This document shows, piece by piece, positions 22,559 to 32,316 of a stretch of DNA of 64,000 nucleotides; positions within the stretch are counted from its first letter, which is position 1, and each line of letters begins with the position of its first letter. Source of the DNA: Modestobacter sp. L9-4 (GTDB lineage: Bacteria > Actinomycetota > Actinomycetes > Mycobacteriales > Geodermatophilaceae); NCBI RefSeq assembly GCF_019112525.1, contig NZ_CP077800.1, forward strand, positions 2,976,001 to 3,040,000. The letters are read 5' to 3'. The notes beneath the pieces are model-generated. The model saw only the letters and a list, made by a program, of their open reading frames with translations, did not search any database and was not told where the DNA came from. The position numbers and the translations under genes are program-made.

Positions 22559-23650
22559 CTAGAGCCAGCCGTTGCGCTTGAAGCCGCGGTAGAGGAGCCA
22601 GCAGAGGGCGGCCATCAGGGCCAGGGCGAAGGGGTAGCCGAAGGTCCAGTGCAGCTCGGGCATCTTGTCGAAGTTCATCCCGTAGACGCCGGCCACCAGG
22701 GTCGGGGCGGCGATCAAGCCGGCGTAGGAGGAGATCCGGCGCATGTCGTCGTTCTGCGCCACCGAGATCCGGGCCAGTGCGGCCTGCAGGATGTTCGACA
22801 GCAGCTCGTCGAGGCCGCCCACTTGGTCGCGGACCCGGATCGCGTGGTCCTGGACGTCGCGGAAGTAGGACCGCATGGCGTCGGGCACCAGGTCGTTGGG
22901 CCGGTCGGCGAGGCTGGTCAGCGGCAGTTCCAGCGGCTGCACGGCCCGGCGCAGCTGCATCAGCTCGCGCTTGAGCTGGTAGATCCGCGGGGTGTCGTCG
23001 GTGCGGGACGGGCTGAACACCGAGGTCTCGAGCTCCTCGACGTCGTCCTCCACGGCCTCGGCCACCTCGACGAAGTGGTCGACCACCAGGTCGGTGACGG
23101 CGTAGAGCACCGACGAGGGCCCCAGCTGCAGCAGCTCGGTCTGCCCCTCGAGGTTCTGCCGCAGCTGGGCGAGGCCGCCGTGGTCGCCGTGCCGCACGGT
23201 GATCACGTAGTGGCTGCCCAGGAAGACCATCACCTCGCCGGTGTTCACCACCTCGCTGGTGGCGGTGAGGTCGTCGTGCTCCACGTACCGCGCGGTCTTG
23301 AGCACCATGAACAGGCTGTCGTCGTAGTTGTCCAGCTTCGGGCGCTGGTGAGCCTCGACGGCGTCCTCGACGGCCAGTGGGTGCAGGCCGTAGACGGTGG
23401 CGACCCCCTCGAGCTCGGCCTGGGTCGGCTCGTACAGACCCAGCCAGACGAAGCCGCCCTTGTCGACCGCCGCGCGCAGCGCCTCGTCGTAGGCCACCGG
23501 GGCCTGGCGCTGCCCGTCGACGTAGACCGCGCAGTCGATGACGAAGTCGCTGCCCTCCCGTTGGGTGGCCGGCAGGCTCGGCGCCCCCACCGGGCGGGGG
23601 CGGCGGTGCATCTGGGGGAGTCGTGAGCGGGTGCTGTCCGTGCTGGTCAC
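22559..23650 (-). CDS. corA: CorA-family magnesium/cobalt transporter
   Basis: The 363-residue product has a long cytosolic N-terminal domain (VYGLHPLAVEDAVEAHQRPKLD near 85-105, a CorA hallmark) and helical stalk. Two C-terminal membrane helices follow, with the selectivity motif YGMNF between them and a basic end FKRNGWL. It mediates divalent cation uptake. GTG start preceded by GGAGG. It is divergent from the amino-acid permease, with 158 bp between them. Confidence 0.93.
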   Translation of the reverse strand: MTSTDSTRSRLPQMHRRPRPVGAPSLPATQREGSDFVIDCAVYVDGQRQAPVAYDEALRAAVDKGGFVWLGLYEPTQAELEGVATVYGLHPLAVEDAVEAHQRPKLDNYDDSLFMVLKTARYVEHDDLTATSEVVNTGEVMVFLGSHYVITVRHGDHGGLAQLRQNLEGQTELLQLGPSSVLYAVTDLVVDHFVEVAEAVEDDVEELETSVFSPSRTDDTPRIYQLKRELMQLRRAVQPLELPLTSLADRPNDLVPDAMRSYFRDVQDHAIRVRDQVGGLDELLSNILQAALARISVAQNDDMRRISSYAGLIAAPTLVAGVYGMNFDKMPELHWTFGYPFALALMAALCWLLYRGFKRNGWL

Positions 23651-23808
23651 GGGCACCTCCTGGTCTGGTCGTGCGCGAGGTCGGCGACCCTGCTGATCGG
23701 TGCCGAGCGTAGGTCTGCGGGATGTGCGCCGACGTGGGACGCTCCTGCGCACAGTTGATCACCAGCGGGACGGTGGACGGCGCGCCGCCCGCCCGAGAGG
23801 GGGGTTCC

Positions 23809-25317
23809 GTGGCCGCCAACAAGGCCCGGGTCAAGAGCGTCGAGGAGTCGATCCGCGACACCGAGGAACCCGACCACCAGCTGAAGAAGAACCTCTCCGC
23901 CCTGGACCTCACCGTCTTCGGCGTCGGCGTGATCATCGGCACCGGCATCTTCGTGCTGACCGGTGAGGCCGCGAAGACCACCGCCGGCCCCGCGGTCGCG
24001 ATCTCGTTCGTGATCGCCGGGCTCGTCTGCGCGCTGGCAGCGCTCTGCTACGCCGAGCTGGCCTCGACCGTGCCGGTCGCCGGGTCGGCCTACACGTTCT
24101 CCTACGCCACGATGGGCGAGGCGGTCGCCTGGATCATCGGCTGGGACCTCACGCTGGAGCTGGCGCTGGGCGCCGCCACGGTCTCGGTCGGCTGGTCGGG
24201 CTACCTCAACCAGCTGCTCGGCGACCTCGGAATCCCGCTGTCGACCTCCATCGCGGGGGAGGACGCCACGGTCAACATCCCGGCCATGCTGATCGCGCTG
24301 CTGATGACCGGCGTGCTGGTGCTGGGCATCAAGCTCTCGTCCCGCGTCACCTCGATCATCGTCGGCATCAAGCTGGTCGTCGTCGCGCTGGTCATCGTGG
24401 TCGGCGTCTTCAACCTGACGAAGAGCAACTACTCGCCGTTCATCCCGCCGGCCGAGTCCGGGGAGTCCGAGGGCGGGCTGGCCGCGCCGCTTATCCAGGT
24501 CATCGCCGGCTTCACGCCAAGCACCTTCGGGGTCGGCGGCATCATCGCCGCGGCCGCACTGGTCTTCTTCGCCTTCATCGGCTTCGACATCGTGGCCACC
24601 GCCGCCGAGGAGACGAAGAACCCGCAGCGCGACCTGCCCCGCGGGATCTTCGGGTCGCTGGCGATCTGCACCCTGCTCTACGTCGCAGTGTCGCTGGTCG
24701 TGGTGGGCATGCAGAAGTACTCCGAGCTTTCGGTGACCGCCCCGCTCGCCGATGCGTTCCGGTCCGTGGGGCTGTCCTTCGTGTCCAGCCTCATCTCGGT
24801 CGGCGCACTGGCCGGGCTCACCAGCGTGGTCATGATCCTGATGCTCGGCCAGAGCCGGGTGCTGTTCGCGATGAGCCGGGACCACCTGCTGCCCCCGGCG
24901 ATGGCGAAGGTGCACCCGAAGTACGGGACGCCGTACCGGATCACCATCGGCACAGGCATCGTGGTCGCGCTGCTCGCCGGCTTCTTCCCGATCAGCGAGC
25001 TCGCCGAGCTGGTGAACATCGGCACGCTGTTCGCCTTCGTGCTCGTGTCGATCGGCGTCGTCGTCCTGCGGCGGACCCGGCCGGAGCTGGACCGGCCGTT
25101 CCGCGTGCCGCTGGTGCCGGTGCTGCCCATCGTGTCGGCGCTGGCCAGCCTCTGGCTGATGCTCAACCTCCCGGCCGAGAGCTGGATCCGCTTCGTCGGG
25201 TGGATGGTCCTCGGCGTCGTCGTCTACCTCGCCTACGGCCGCCGGCACTCGCGCTTCTCCGCGATCGGTGCCGCCGAGCGGAAGGCGGCCGGCCAGCAGG
25301 CCGGCGGGGAGCGCTGA
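23809..25317 (+). CDS. APC-family amino acid permease (cationic amino-acid transporter-like)
   Basis: About 502 residues with roughly 12 membrane helices. The first helix carries the APC motif GVGVIIGTGIFVLTG near residue 42. A cytoplasmic segment AEETKNPQRDLPRGI is characteristic of CAT/YfnA-type permeases. Late segments SRVLFAMSRDHLLP and RTRPELDRPFRVP are also typical. It probably imports basic or neutral amino acids. GTG start is supported by a GAGAGGGGGG site; an earlier in-frame ATG would add about 29 residues without such a site. Confidence 0.9.
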   Translation: MAANKARVKSVEESIRDTEEPDHQLKKNLSALDLTVFGVGVIIGTGIFVLTGEAAKTTAGPAVAISFVIAGLVCALAALCYAELASTVPVAGSAYTFSYATMGEAVAWIIGWDLTLELALGAATVSVGWSGYLNQLLGDLGIPLSTSIAGEDATVNIPAMLIALLMTGVLVLGIKLSSRVTSIIVGIKLVVVALVIVVGVFNLTKSNYSPFIPPAESGESEGGLAAPLIQVIAGFTPSTFGVGGIIAAAALVFFAFIGFDIVATAAEETKNPQRDLPRGIFGSLAICTLLYVAVSLVVVGMQKYSELSVTAPLADAFRSVGLSFVSSLISVGALAGLTSVVMILMLGQSRVLFAMSRDHLLPPAMAKVHPKYGTPYRITIGTGIVVALLAGFFPISELAELVNIGTLFAFVLVSIGVVVLRRTRPELDRPFRVPLVPVLPIVSALASLWLMLNLPAESWIRFVGWMVLGVVVYLAYGRRHSRFSAIGAAERKAAGQQAGGER

Positions 25318-25319
25318 TC

Positions 25320-25355
25320 CCTCACCCCTGCGGGTGAGGTGCCCGGCCGGGCACC
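25320..25355. terminator. Alternative hairpins after the permease
   Basis: An 8-bp stem with CTGC loop (25320-25339) overlaps a second self-complementary block (25338-25355). They are mutually exclusive structures immediately after the permease stop. Confidence 0.5.
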
Positions 25356-25380
25356 TGCTGCCCGGCCCCGCGCGGGACGA

Positions 25381-25412
25381 CCTGACCGGTGACACCCCTC
25401 ACCGGTCAGGAG
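25381..25412 (+). promoter_or_regulatory. Inverted repeat overlapping a ribosome site
   Basis: CCTGACCGGTGA and TCACCGGTCAGG form a 12-bp perfect stem with a 6-nt loop. The right arm overlaps the AGGAG (25408-25412) that serves the GTG at 25420. As RNA it could hide the site; as DNA it could be a dimeric repressor operator. Confidence 0.5.
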
Positions 25413-25419
25413 CAGTCCC

Positions 25420-26076
25420 GTGCCCAGCGCCGTCCTCGACGCCCCCCGCCTCCCGGCGGCGCCGGCCCACCGGCCCACCCGACCCCAGCGCGTCCCGCTG
25501 CCGGTCGCCGCGGCCGGCGTCCTGTCGGTGGTGGAGTCCCTCGGCCTGCTCGCCTTCGGCCTGACCGGCCTGGGTAGCCTCTTCGCCGGCGGCGCCCGCC
25601 TGTCCGGTCCGGCCATGGCCGGCACGCTGCTGGTGCTCGCCGGCTGGGTGGTGCTGTCCGCCGGTGCCGGGGCCGTCCTCGTCGACGGGGCCGGACGGCG
25701 GCTGCTCGTCTGCGTCGCGGTCGCCGAGATCGGCGCCTTCCTCGCGCTCGCCGTCTTCGGCCTGCTCGGCCCGGACGGCGTCCGGCTCGTCGCGGTCACC
25801 GCCGACGTCGGCCTGCCGGTGCCCGCCCTGGCGCTGCTGGCGCTCGCCGTCCCGACGGGCAAGCTGCTGCTGGCCGGGGCTCCCTCGGCGCAGGCCTGGG
25901 TCGCCGCGGGTGGGCGGCCCCGGGCGGCCCGGCGCGCCCCGGCCGCTCCGCAGCACCGCGGGCTGCAGGTCGCGACCCTGGCGTGCATCGGCCTGGCGCT
26001 GGCCGGGGTCGCCGTGCTGGGCGCCCCCGCGGACGGTCCGGCACCGACCACGGCCGCGGTCACCGGCTCCCGCTGA
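25420..26076 (+). CDS. Hypothetical integral membrane protein (218 aa)
   Basis: I do not recognise the family. After a Pro/Ala-rich start the protein has about four or five hydrophobic segments ([70 protein letters not shown] and a C-terminal helix). AGGAG precedes the GTG by 7 nt, inside an inverted repeat. It lies between the permease and metG on the same strand. Confidence 0.7.
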   Translation: MPSAVLDAPRLPAAPAHRPTRPQRVPLPVAAAGVLSVVESLGLLAFGLTGLGSLFAGGARLSGPAMAGTLLVLAGWVVLSAGAGAVLVDGAGRRLLVCVAVAEIGAFLALAVFGLLGPDGVRLVAVTADVGLPVPALALLALAVPTGKLLLAGAPSAQAWVAAGGRPRAARRAPAAPQHRGLQVATLACIGLALAGVAVLGAPADGPAPTTAAVTGSR

Positions 26077-26122
26077 GCCCGCCCCCGGGAAGCGGGTGGA
26101 CAGGCCTCACTACCCTCGTGCC

Positions 26123-27946
26123 GTGACAGATCGGCACATCCTCACCGCCGTCGCGTGGCCCTACGCCAACGGCCCGCGGCACATCGGACACGTCTCCGGC
26201 TTCGGCGTCCCCTCCGACGTCTTCAGCCGGTTCCACCGGATGAGCGGCGACAAGGTGCTGATGGTCAGCGGCACCGACGAGCACGGGACGCCGATCACGG
26301 TCGCCGCCGACGCCGAGGGGATCACCCCGCGGCAGATCGCCGACCGCAACAACCGCATCATCGTCGACGACCTGGCCAGCCTCGGGCTGAGCTACGACCT
26401 CTTCACCCGGACGACGACGGTCAACCACCGCAGCGTCAGCCAGGAGATCTTCCTGGGGCTGCTGAAGAACGGCTACGTCTTCCCGAAGACGACGCTGGGC
26501 GCGATCAGCCCCTCGACCGGCCGCACCCTGCCCGACCGCTACATCGAGGGCACCTGCCCGATCTGCGGCTACGACGGCGCCCGCGGCGACCAGTGCGACA
26601 ACTGCGGCAACCAGCTGGACCCCACCGACCTGATCAACCCGGTCAGCCGGATCAACGGCGAGACGCCGAAGTTCGTCGAGAGCGAGCACTACTTCCTCGA
26701 CCTGCCCGCGTTCGCCAAGGCGCTGGGCGACTGGCTGGCCACCCGCACCAACTGGCGCTCCAACGTCCTGAACTTCAGCGTGAACCTGCTGGAGGACCTC
26801 AAGCCGCGCAGCTACACCCGAGACATCGACTGGGGCGTGCCCGTCCCGCTCGACGGCTGGCGCGACCGCAACGACAAGCGCATCTACGTCTGGTTCGACG
26901 CGGTCGTGGGCTACCTGTCGGCCTCGATCGAGTGGGCCCGCCGCTCCGGTGACCCGGAGGCATGGCGGCAGTGGTGGCAGACGCCGGACGCGGCTGCCTA
27001 CTACTTCATGGGCAAGGACAACATCGTCTTCCACGCCGAGATCTGGCCGGCGCAGCTGCTGGGCTACAACGGCGGGGGTGACAAGGGCGGGGCGCCGGGC
27101 TCCTACGGGGCGCTCAACCTGCCCACCGAGGTCGTGTCGAGCGAGTTCCTGACCATGGAGGGGCGCAAGTTCTCCTCCTCGCGCAACGTCGTCATCTACG
27201 TGCGCGACTTCCTGGCCCGCTACGACGCCGACGCGCTGCGCTACTTCATCGCCGTGGCCGGCCCGGAGACCCAGGACACCGACTTCACCTGGGCGGAGTT
27301 CCTGCGCCGCAACAACGACGAGCTCGTGGCCGGCTGGGGCAACCTGGTCAACCGCTCGGTGTCGATGGCCGCCAAGAACGTCGGTGCCGTGCCCACGCCC
27401 GGCGAGCTCACCGACGCCGACCGTGCGCTGCTGGCCACCACCTCCGGCGCCTTCCCGGTGATCGGCGAGCTGCTGGGGCGCAACCGGCAGAAGGCCGCGG
27501 CCACCGAGGCGATGCGGGTGGTCGGCGAGGCCAACAAGTACCTGTCCGACCAGGCCCCGTGGAAGCTCAAGGAGGACCCGGCCCGCCGGGACACCGTGCT
27601 GCACACCGCGCTGCAGGCGATCAAGGACTGCAACACGCTGCTGACGCCGTTCCTCCCGCACTCCTCGCAGAAGGTGCACGAGCTGCTGGGCGGTACGGGC
27701 GTCTGGTCGGTGGCGCCGCAGGTCGTGGAGACCGAGGACCTCGACGACGGCTCGCCGTACCCGATCATCACCGGGCCCTACGACCAGGGGCAGGCCGTCT
27801 GGGCCTCCACCCCGCTGCCGCCGGCCGGGACGCCGCTGGCCGCGCCGACGCCGGTGTTCACCAAGCTCGACCCCTCGATCGTCGACGAGGAGCTGGCCCG
27901 GCTGGCCGAGACGGGGCAGGGCACCCGCACGGACGGCGAGGCGTGA
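26123..27946 (+). CDS. metG: Methionyl-tRNA synthetase
   Basis: The 607-residue class I synthetase charges tRNA-Met. HIGH motif in [11 protein letters not shown] at about 17-27; GTDEHGTPI near 50; two zinc-type pairs CPIC and CDNC at about 144 and 158; KMSKS-equivalent KFSSSRN at about 348. The anticodon-binding region includes [13 protein letters not shown] and APWKLKEDP. No C-terminal EMAP/OB domain is visible. GTG lies 6 nt after TACCCT (26111-26116), a leaderless arrangement. Gene order metG-tatD-rpfB-rsmA-ispE is conserved in actinobacteria. Confidence 0.96.
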   Translation: MTDRHILTAVAWPYANGPRHIGHVSGFGVPSDVFSRFHRMSGDKVLMVSGTDEHGTPITVAADAEGITPRQIADRNNRIIVDDLASLGLSYDLFTRTTTVNHRSVSQEIFLGLLKNGYVFPKTTLGAISPSTGRTLPDRYIEGTCPICGYDGARGDQCDNCGNQLDPTDLINPVSRINGETPKFVESEHYFLDLPAFAKALGDWLATRTNWRSNVLNFSVNLLEDLKPRSYTRDIDWGVPVPLDGWRDRNDKRIYVWFDAVVGYLSASIEWARRSGDPEAWRQWWQTPDAAAYYFMGKDNIVFHAEIWPAQLLGYNGGGDKGGAPGSYGALNLPTEVVSSEFLTMEGRKFSSSRNVVIYVRDFLARYDADALRYFIAVAGPETQDTDFTWAEFLRRNNDELVAGWGNLVNRSVSMAAKNVGAVPTPGELTDADRALLATTSGAFPVIGELLGRNRQKAAATEAMRVVGEANKYLSDQAPWKLKEDPARRDTVLHTALQAIKDCNTLLTPFLPHSSQKVHELLGGTGVWSVAPQVVETEDLDDGSPYPIITGPYDQGQAVWASTPLPPAGTPLAAPTPVFTKLDPSIVDEELARLAETGQGTRTDGEA

Positions 27947-27974
27947 CCCGCACGACTGCCGGCACGGCCGCGCG

Positions 27975-28841
27975 GTGAGCCGGTCGTCGTCCGCGCGGGC
28001 GAACAAGCGCGGTGAGCCGGTCCCCTCACCGGAGCCGCTGCCGGGCCCGGCGGTGGACAGCCACACCCACTTCGACTTCGCCGTCGGCGGTGAGGACCGC
28101 CGTCCCGAGGACGCCGACGTCGACGCGGCCATCGACGCGGCGGTCGCGGTCGGCGTCCCGCGGCTGGTGCAGACCGGGGTGGACGTCGCCAGCTCGCAGT
28201 GGTCGGCCGCGCTGGCGCACCGCCGTCCCGAGGTGCTGGCCGCCGTCGCGCTGCACCCCAACGACGCGGGGGCGGGCTCGGCCAGCGAGGCCGCACTGGC
28301 CGAGATCGACCGGCTCGCGGCGTTGCCGCGGGTGCGGGCGGTGGGGGAGACCGGCCTGGACCGGTACCGCACCGGCGAGGACGGCTGGGCCGCCCAGGAG
28401 GAGTCGTTCCGGGCGCACATCGACATCGCCAAGCGGCACGGCATCGCGCTGCAGATCCACGACCGGGACGCGCACGCGGAGATCCTCCGGGTGCTCGAGG
28501 AGGAGGGGGCGCCGGAGCACACGGTCTTCCACTGCTTCTCCGGCGACGCCGCCTTCGCCCGGCAGTGCATCGAGCGGGGGTACGTGCTGAGCTTCGCCGG
28601 CACCCTGACCTTCGGCAACGCCGGCTACCTGCGGGAGGCCGCGGCCATGACCCCGCTGGACCAGCTGCTCACCGAGACCGACGCGCCGTTCCTGACCCCG
28701 ATGCCGCACCGGGGCCGGCCCAACGCCGCCCGGCTGGTGCCGCTGACCGTGCGCGCGCTGGCCGAGGTCACCGGGACCGACCTCGAGCAGCTGTGCGCCC
28801 AGCTCACCGTCAACGCCGAGCGGGTCTTCGGCCCCTGGTAG
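27975..28841 (+). CDS. tatD: TatD-family metal-dependent deoxyribonuclease
   Basis: The 288-residue metallo-hydrolase shows DSHTHFD near residue 28 (HxH metal pair), AVGETGLDRYRT at about 117, QIHDRDAH at about 156, HCFSG near 182 and ETDAPFLTP near 234, the canonical metal and catalytic positions. TatD enzymes degrade DNA in repair and apoptosis-like processes. It starts 28 nt after metG, probably in one operon. Confidence 0.93.
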   Translation: MSRSSSARANKRGEPVPSPEPLPGPAVDSHTHFDFAVGGEDRRPEDADVDAAIDAAVAVGVPRLVQTGVDVASSQWSAALAHRRPEVLAAVALHPNDAGAGSASEAALAEIDRLAALPRVRAVGETGLDRYRTGEDGWAAQEESFRAHIDIAKRHGIALQIHDRDAHAEILRVLEEEGAPEHTVFHCFSGDAAFARQCIERGYVLSFAGTLTFGNAGYLREAAAMTPLDQLLTETDAPFLTPMPHRGRPNAARLVPLTVRALAEVTGTDLEQLCAQLTVNAERVFGPW

Positions 28842-28988
28842 GAGGACCCCGTCCTGCTCGCCCGGGGCGGGCCCCGGGACGGAGCCCTCACCCCGCACCC
28901 CGCAGGCCGGGCCACGGTGGAGCGGTCGGCCGCAGGACGACGCGCCCGGGGACGGTCACGACCGCGCCGGGAGGGGGACACTGAGGAC

Positions 28989-29828
28989 GTGGGCCGCCTG
29001 ATCGCGTTCGTCCTCTTCGTCGCCCTCCTGGTCCCGGCCGCCGCACTGGCCCGGGCCTGGTCGCTGGCTGCCGGCCGCCGCGCGGTCGCCAGCGCCGCGG
29101 TCGGGTTCGTCGCGCTCACCCCGGCGGGGTCGGCCGAGCTGTCCCGCCAGGCCGCGCACGGCCGCCGGGTGCGTCAGCTGGGCTGGCTGTTCGGTGCGGC
29201 CGGCATCGTCGCCAGCGTCGTGCTGTTCGCCGAGGCGTCGGTCTTCCTCTGGCTGCCCGCGCTGGCGGTGGGCCTGCTGGCGGGCGTGCTGCTGGCCGAG
29301 GTGACCCGGCCGCGGCCGCGCTGGACCACCTCCCGGCCCGCCCGCCGCCCCAGCCGGGGTGAGCAGGTCTCGCTCGTGCTGCTGTGGAGCATGCGCGCGG
29401 TGGTGGTGGGGGAGCTGGTGACCGCCGTCCTGCTCGGGTCGGCCGGGCACCTGTCCGACGCCGCGACCACCGCCCTCGTGGTCACCGGTGTCGTCGGGTG
29501 GGCGCTGGCGGAGGTGGCGCTGGCCCGGGTGCTGTTCCGCCCGCTGCCGGCCGAGGGCGCCGACCTGCCGGTCGACGAGGCGCAGCGCACCTGGACCGCG
29601 CACCTCGTGGTGGCCGCCGCCAGCGTGCTGGCGCTGGTGCCGCTGGGCGTCCTGCTGCTGATCGCCGGCGTCGACACCGGTGACGAGGTGACCCGGAGCG
29701 GCACGGCGCTGCTGCCCGTGGCGCTGGTCGCCGGTGGGTTCGGGGCGCTGGCGGCCGGGCTGGCCGTGGCCTCCTTCCTGCTCACCTGGCTGCGTCCGCT
29801 GCGCCAGGCGGCCGCCGCACTGGCCTGA
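28989..29828 (+). CDS. Hypothetical multi-pass membrane protein (279 aa)
   Basis: I do not recognise the family. About seven hydrophobic stretches are visible, including AFVLFVALLVPAAALA, WLFGAAGIVASVVLFAEA, LPALAVGLLAGVLLAE, LVTAVLLG, LALVPLGVLLLIAG and VALVAGGFGALAAGLAVASF. No catalytic motif is apparent. The GTG is 6 nt after a GACACT box and also just after GAGG, so either leaderless or normal initiation is possible. It sits between tatD and rpfB. Confidence 0.7.
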   Translation: MGRLIAFVLFVALLVPAAALARAWSLAAGRRAVASAAVGFVALTPAGSAELSRQAAHGRRVRQLGWLFGAAGIVASVVLFAEASVFLWLPALAVGLLAGVLLAEVTRPRPRWTTSRPARRPSRGEQVSLVLLWSMRAVVVGELVTAVLLGSAGHLSDAATTALVVTGVVGWALAEVALARVLFRPLPAEGADLPVDEAQRTWTAHLVVAAASVLALVPLGVLLLIAGVDTGDEVTRSGTALLPVALVAGGFGALAAGLAVASFLLTWLRPLRQAAAALA

Positions 29829-29974
29829 GCGGCCGCACGGGCGGGGTGAGGCTGTGGCCTTGCCCACCGTGGCCCTGGCTGGACGACGCGCCAACACGCC
29901 GTCCAGTGTCACGTTCGGTGTCGGCGTGCCTGCGGAACGACTTGTCGACCTGCTGATCTGCTGACTCGGCACGG

Positions 29975-30002
29975 TTGTGTCAGCGAGGCCGTTCGTTATC
30001 GT
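29975..30002 (+). promoter_or_regulatory. Candidate rpfB promoter
   Basis: TTGTGT (29975-29980) and TATCGT (29997-30002) are separated by 16 bp. Transcription from here would leave a leader of about 165 nt. Confidence 0.4.
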
Positions 30003-30007
30003 GTCGT

Positions 30008-30170
30008 GACCGACAGCCGGGGTGGGGAACACCCAGGTGGTCGTGCACGGCCGGGGTGACCCCCCGGACCGCGACGACGACGGGTTCGCCAGCTCCCGGG
30101 AGCCGCCTCACGGCGGCGCCCACCGCCTGCGGCCCGGTTCCCCTGCCCGGGTCCTGCTGACCTGGATGTG
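30008..30170 (+). ncRNA. Possible ydaO (cyclic di-AMP) riboswitch in the rpfB leader
   Basis: The leader contains GGGGAACACCCA (about 30022) and, 28 nt later, CGGGGTGACC. Their order and spacing resemble the GGGGAACC...GGGGTGAA core of ydaO elements, which often precede rpf and other cell-wall hydrolase genes in actinobacteria. The 3' part is a poor match, so this is tentative. Confidence 0.35.
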
Positions 30171-30172
30171 TT

Positions 30173-31300
30173 GTGCGCCGATCGTTGAAGTCCTGTCTCT
30201 TCGTCCTGGTCCTGCTGGGGCTCGTGGGCGGTGTCGCCGCCTACTTCGCGGCGGAGAAGTCGTTGACGCTCACCGTCGACGGCCAGTCGCGCCAGGTGAG
30301 CACCTACGCCGGCACGGCCGCTGAGGTGCTCGCCGACGAGGGGCTGACCCCCGCCGCCCACGACGTCGTGCTGCCCTCGCTGGGCGCCGACGTCAACGAC
30401 GGGGACACGATCGTCGTCAACCGCGCCCGCCCGCTGACGCTCACCGTCGACGGCGTCCGCAGCGAGGTCTACACGACCGCGCTGTCGGTGGACGGCGCGC
30501 TGGACGAGCTGGGCTACCGCGCCGACCAGCTGCAGCTGTCGGCCGACCGCAGCGAGCGCGTGCCGCTGGACGGCATGGACCTCGCCATCACCACCAGCAA
30601 GGACGTCCGGCTGATCGCCGACGGCCAGCAACGCGTCGTCACCACCACCGCCGCCACGGCCGGGGAACTGCTCGCCGAGCAGGGCATCGCGCTGTCGGCG
30701 ACCGATCGCACCTCGCTGTACCCGGCGCAGCCGTTGCTGACCGGCATGGTCCTGCAGGTCACCCGGGTGTCGGTCGACGAGGTCAGCGACGTGCAGCCGC
30801 TGGACTTCGAGACCGTCGAGACCCCGGACCCCGCGGTGCTGGTGGGCGACCGCACGGTCACCCAGGAGGGCGTCCCGGGTGCCCGCACGACCACCTGGCG
30901 CGTCACCGTGACCGACGGCGTCGAGACCGCCCGCGAGCAGGTCTCCACCCAGGTGACCAAGAAGCCGGTCCCCGAGCAGGTCTCCGTGGGCACGATGCCC
31001 AAGCCGAAGCCCGAGCCGAAGCCCGAGGCCGCGACCGTCGAGGCCGCCGCACCGTCCGGCGGCGACGGGCTGAACTGGGCCGCGCTGGCCCGCTGCGAGT
31101 CCGGTGGCCGCCCCGACGCGGTCAGCGCCAGCGGCACCTACCGCGGCCTCTACCAGTTCTCCCGCCAGACCTGGGCGGGCGTGGGCGGCAGCGGTGACCC
31201 CGCCGCCGCCTCGGTCGAGGAGCAGACGATGCGGGCGCAGATGCTGTACGCCCGCAGTGGGGCCGGCCAGTGGGGCTGCGGCAGCCACCTGAGCGACTGA
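30173..31300 (+). CDS. rpfB: Resuscitation-promoting factor RpfB
   Basis: The 375-residue secreted or membrane-tethered muralytic enzyme stimulates regrowth of dormant cells. One N-terminal membrane segment (about 6-27), three DUF348 repeats ([23 protein letters not shown] and two relatives, to about 190), a G5 domain at about 205-280, a Lys/Pro/Glu linker, and the Rpf transglycosylase-like domain at about 300-375 ([23 protein letters not shown]). The glutamate of CESGG is the expected catalytic residue. Upstream of rsmA and ispE as in mycobacteria. Confidence 0.95.
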   Translation: MRRSLKSCLFVLVLLGLVGGVAAYFAAEKSLTLTVDGQSRQVSTYAGTAAEVLADEGLTPAAHDVVLPSLGADVNDGDTIVVNRARPLTLTVDGVRSEVYTTALSVDGALDELGYRADQLQLSADRSERVPLDGMDLAITTSKDVRLIADGQQRVVTTTAATAGELLAEQGIALSATDRTSLYPAQPLLTGMVLQVTRVSVDEVSDVQPLDFETVETPDPAVLVGDRTVTQEGVPGARTTTWRVTVTDGVETAREQVSTQVTKKPVPEQVSVGTMPKPKPEPKPEAATVEAAAPSGGDGLNWAALARCESGGRPDAVSASGTYRGLYQFSRQTWAGVGGSGDPAAASVEEQTMRAQMLYARSGAGQWGCGSHLSD

Positions 31301-31415
31301 TGGACGGCCTCGCTGCCCTCCGCCACGGCACGGAGGACCACGTCCTCCTCGTCCCTCGCCGGCTCGGCCGAGCCCCGGGACGCGACCTGGGCGGGCCCCG
31401 GCAGCGAGGCCGCTC

Positions 31416-32312
31416 GTGACGACGCCCCCGGAGTCGGACGGGCTGCTGGGCCCGGCTGCGATCCGTGAGCTGGCCCAGCAGCTCGACCTGCGCCCCACGA
31501 AGCAGCTCGGGCAGAACTTCCTGCACGACGCCAACACCATCCGGCGGATCGTGCGCACCGCCGACCTCTCCCCGGACGACGTCGTCCTGGAGGTCGGCCC
31601 CGGCCTGGGGTCGCTGACCCTGGGCCTGCTCGGGGCGTGCGCGCACGTCACCGCCGTCGAGATCGACCCCCGGCTGGCCGAGCAGCTCCCGCGCACCGTC
31701 GCCGAACGGGCGCCGCAGTGGACCGACCGGCTGACCGTGGTCACCGCCGACGCCCTGCGGGTCACCGAGCTGCCCGGCCCGCCGCCGACCGCGCTCGTGG
31801 CCAACCTGCCCTACAACATCGCGGTGCCGGTGCTGCTGCAGCTGCTGGAGCTGCTGCCCTCGCTGCGCAGCGCCCTGGTGCTGGTCCAGGCCGAGGTCGC
31901 CGACCGGCTGGCCGCGGGCCCCGGGACGGAGTCCTACGGGGTGCCCAGCGTCAAGGCCGCCTGGTACGCCGACGTGCGCCGCGCGGGCAACGTCCCGCGG
32001 CCGGTGTTCTGGCCGGTGCCCAACGTCGACTCCGGCCTGGTCGCGCTCACCCGGCGGCCCGCGCCGCCCGGCGACCGGGCCGCCACCTTCGCCGCCGTCG
32101 ACGCCGCCTTCGCCACCCGACGCAAGGGCCTGCGCGCGGCCCTGGCGCGCTGGGCCGGCAGCCCGGCCGCGGCCGAGGTGCGGCTGCGGGCCGCCGGCAT
32201 CGACCCCACCACCCGGGGCGAGCAGCTGTCGGTCACCGACTTCGCCCGGCTCGCCGCCACCCCGCCGGTGGACGGCGACCCGCCGACCACGGCCGGCGCG
32301 GTGGCAGGCTGA
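31416..32312 (+). CDS. rsmA: 16S rRNA (adenine 1518/1519) dimethyltransferase RsmA (KsgA)
   Basis: The 298-residue SAM-dependent enzyme dimethylates two adenines near the 3' end of 16S rRNA. It shows [10 protein letters not shown] at about 29-38, the SAM motif [15 protein letters not shown], an acidic AVEIDP and the catalytic NLPYN near 130. [12 protein letters not shown] and [10 protein letters not shown] are typical C-terminal blocks. GTG start. It is followed after 4 nt by ispE. Confidence 0.96.
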   Translation: MTTPPESDGLLGPAAIRELAQQLDLRPTKQLGQNFLHDANTIRRIVRTADLSPDDVVLEVGPGLGSLTLGLLGACAHVTAVEIDPRLAEQLPRTVAERAPQWTDRLTVVTADALRVTELPGPPPTALVANLPYNIAVPVLLQLLELLPSLRSALVLVQAEVADRLAAGPGTESYGVPSVKAAWYADVRRAGNVPRPVFWPVPNVDSGLVALTRRPAPPGDRAATFAAVDAAFATRRKGLRAALARWAGSPAAAEVRLRAAGIDPTTRGEQLSVTDFARLAATPPVDGDPPTTAGAVAG

Positions 32313-32316
32313 GCCG

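Larger units (their letters stand above)
29829..30172 (+). other. 344-bp intergenic region upstream of rpfB
   Basis: It holds a weak inverted repeat at 29879-29906 that may end the upstream transcript, a promoter-like pair at 29975-30002, and a long leader with a riboswitch-like segment before rpfB. No gene is seen. Confidence 0.6.
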
